Positions 4,676 through 5,310 of a stretch of 5,310 nt of DNA are shown one piece after another. The notes under the pieces are model-generated. The model did not search any database, had not been told where the DNA came from, and saw only the letters and a list, made by a program, of their open reading frames with translations. The translations under genes and the position numbers were made by a program. Each line of letters starts with the position of its first letter. The stretch's first letter is position 1. This DNA is from Candidatus Brocadiales bacterium (GTDB lineage: Bacteria; Planctomycetota; Brocadiia; Brocadiales; Bathyanammoxibiaceae): positions 1-5,310 of the forward strand of contig JAUQZZ010000132.1 in the NCBI GenBank assembly GCA_030586765.1, read 5' to 3'.

Positions 4676-5310
4676 CTAAAGGTTCTTTCTCAATGCTGAC
4701 CTATCCCTGCTAAGGAAGATGTTCTCTACATCCTCCCTGAGAAAAGAATATTCGAAAGGTTCCTTATCCAGAAGCTCCTTACAACTCCCGGAGTAGGCCA
4801 TGATGGTTTGATAGGCCTTCACCACCTCCTTGAACTTCTCTATTGCCTTGAGGTCTACCCCCCCTGGGTGGGCATCGGGATGATAAAGGGAGGAGAGCCT
4901 TCTGAAGTTGGACTTTATTTCATGGAGGGTGGCCTTTTCGGGCAGGTCCAGGACGCACCTTGCCCTCTCAATCACCTCAAAATTGCTCTTGTTAAACTCT
5001 ATATCGGCAAAGCTGTAAGGAGGCAGGGGGCCTATGTATTTAAAGCTCAGGCGGCCCTGGTAGTCTTCTTGAAGTTCATCTAAGGCCTGGTCAAAAAGGA
5101 GTTCTTTCGACCTCTCCACCAGGTAACTGCGGTTCATTATCATTTCTTCTCCTCTGCAGGTGCCATCCCAGGCCCCTGCAGAGAGGGGGGCTAATCTCCT
5201 GTGAATCTCAGAGACCAGGGCCAGGCGCCGACCCTCTACCAGTTGGAAGAGCATCCTCCCCACCTTAAGCCTATCCGGTGTGGGTCCATTTAAGGCCCCC
5301 TGGATACATG
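4676..5310 (-). CDS. GvpF/GvpL family protein fused to a C-terminal J-domain, N-terminus outside the window
   Basis: The reading frame is open to the right edge without a stop, so the gene is partial; GTG at 5263 is only the first start codon inside the window and falls within the GvpF/L domain. Counting from that codon, residues 1-90 match the C-terminal half of GvpF/L: helix MLFQLVEGRRLALVSEIHRR, the signature MIMNRSYLVERSK, then RLSFKYIGPLPPYSF (family consensus resembles LNAAYLVDR and GPLPPYSF). Residues about 95-157 form a J-domain with the invariant HPD at 128-130 (SSLYHPDAHPGG) and a helix III (EKFKEVVKAYQTIMAY). A short acidic/basic tail ends in LRKNL. GvpF/L proteins bind GvpA during assembly; a J-domain stimulates Hsp70. 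The fusion suggests direct recruitment of DnaK to shell protein clients. Its stop overlaps no base of the ATPase ATG but touches it. Confidence 0.88.
   Translation of the reverse strand, partial: CIQGALNGPTPDRLKVGRMLFQLVEGRRLALVSEIHRRLAPLSAGAWDGTCRGEEMIMNRSYLVERSKELLFDQALDELQEDYQGRLSFKYIGPLPPYSFADIEFNKSNFEVIERARCVLDLPEKATLHEIKSNFRRLSSLYHPDAHPGGVDLKAIEKFKEVVKAYQTIMAYSGSCKELLDKEPFEYSFLREDVENIFLSRDRSALRKNL

Noticed and set aside
4676..5263. A complete 195-aa J-domain protein starting with GTG at 5263
   Set aside because: The frame is open to the window edge and the first 90 residues are the C-terminal half of a GvpF/L domain, so the real start lies outside.

Overview
The window is the downstream part of a bacterial gas vesicle (gvp) gene cluster. 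Every supported gene lies on the minus strand, so transcription runs from the right edge to the left. GvpF/L, GvpS/M, GvpK and GvpJ families are all recognisable. The main shell gene gvpA and the ATPase gene gvpN are not in the window and would be expected to the right. The host cannot be named from this sequence. Base composition is moderate, Arg is often encoded by AGG, Shine-Dalgarno sites are good, and the gaps are full of short palindromic repeats. This looks like an uncultivated anaerobic or sediment bacterium (Chloroflexota-, Desulfobacterota- or Nitrospirota-like), but that is a guess.

Layout in order of transcription (right to left): a GvpF/L C-terminal half fused to a J-domain (4676-5310, cut by the window edge); an ArsA/Get3-type ATPase with two complete ATPase halves (2717-4675), starting directly after the previous stop codon; a GvpS/M-type small protein (2464-2727) overlapping the ATPase end; a repeat-filled gap of about 330 bp; gvpK (1795-2130); a 158-bp gap with a palindromic composite element; two tandem paralogous proteins made almost wholly of DnaJ-type CxxCxGxG zinc motifs (1301-1636 and 898-1275); gvpJ (511-876); a 160-bp gap with a twin-hairpin element; and an unrecognised 78-aa gene (114-350).

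The L-S-K-J order matches the order I recall for the classical Bacillus megaterium gvp cluster. The extra genes inserted into it all look like client-handling machinery. The J-domain would recruit Hsp70. The zinc-motif proteins resemble the DnaJ substrate-binding zinc region, but stand alone. The ATPase has a CxxC in each half at the position of the Get3 zinc motif, and Get3 carries hydrophobic membrane-protein clients. Gas vesicle shell proteins are very hydrophobic and aggregation-prone. The most interesting reading is therefore a dedicated chaperone/targeting module for shell protein delivery, with the functions of a type I DnaJ split over separate genes. This is inference from domain content and gene neighbourhood.

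The gaps hold several families of palindromic elements whose arms differ between copies but stay self-complementary. Related palindromes also sit in frame inside the ATPase gene, and one supplies the last residues and stop codon of the GvpS-like gene.
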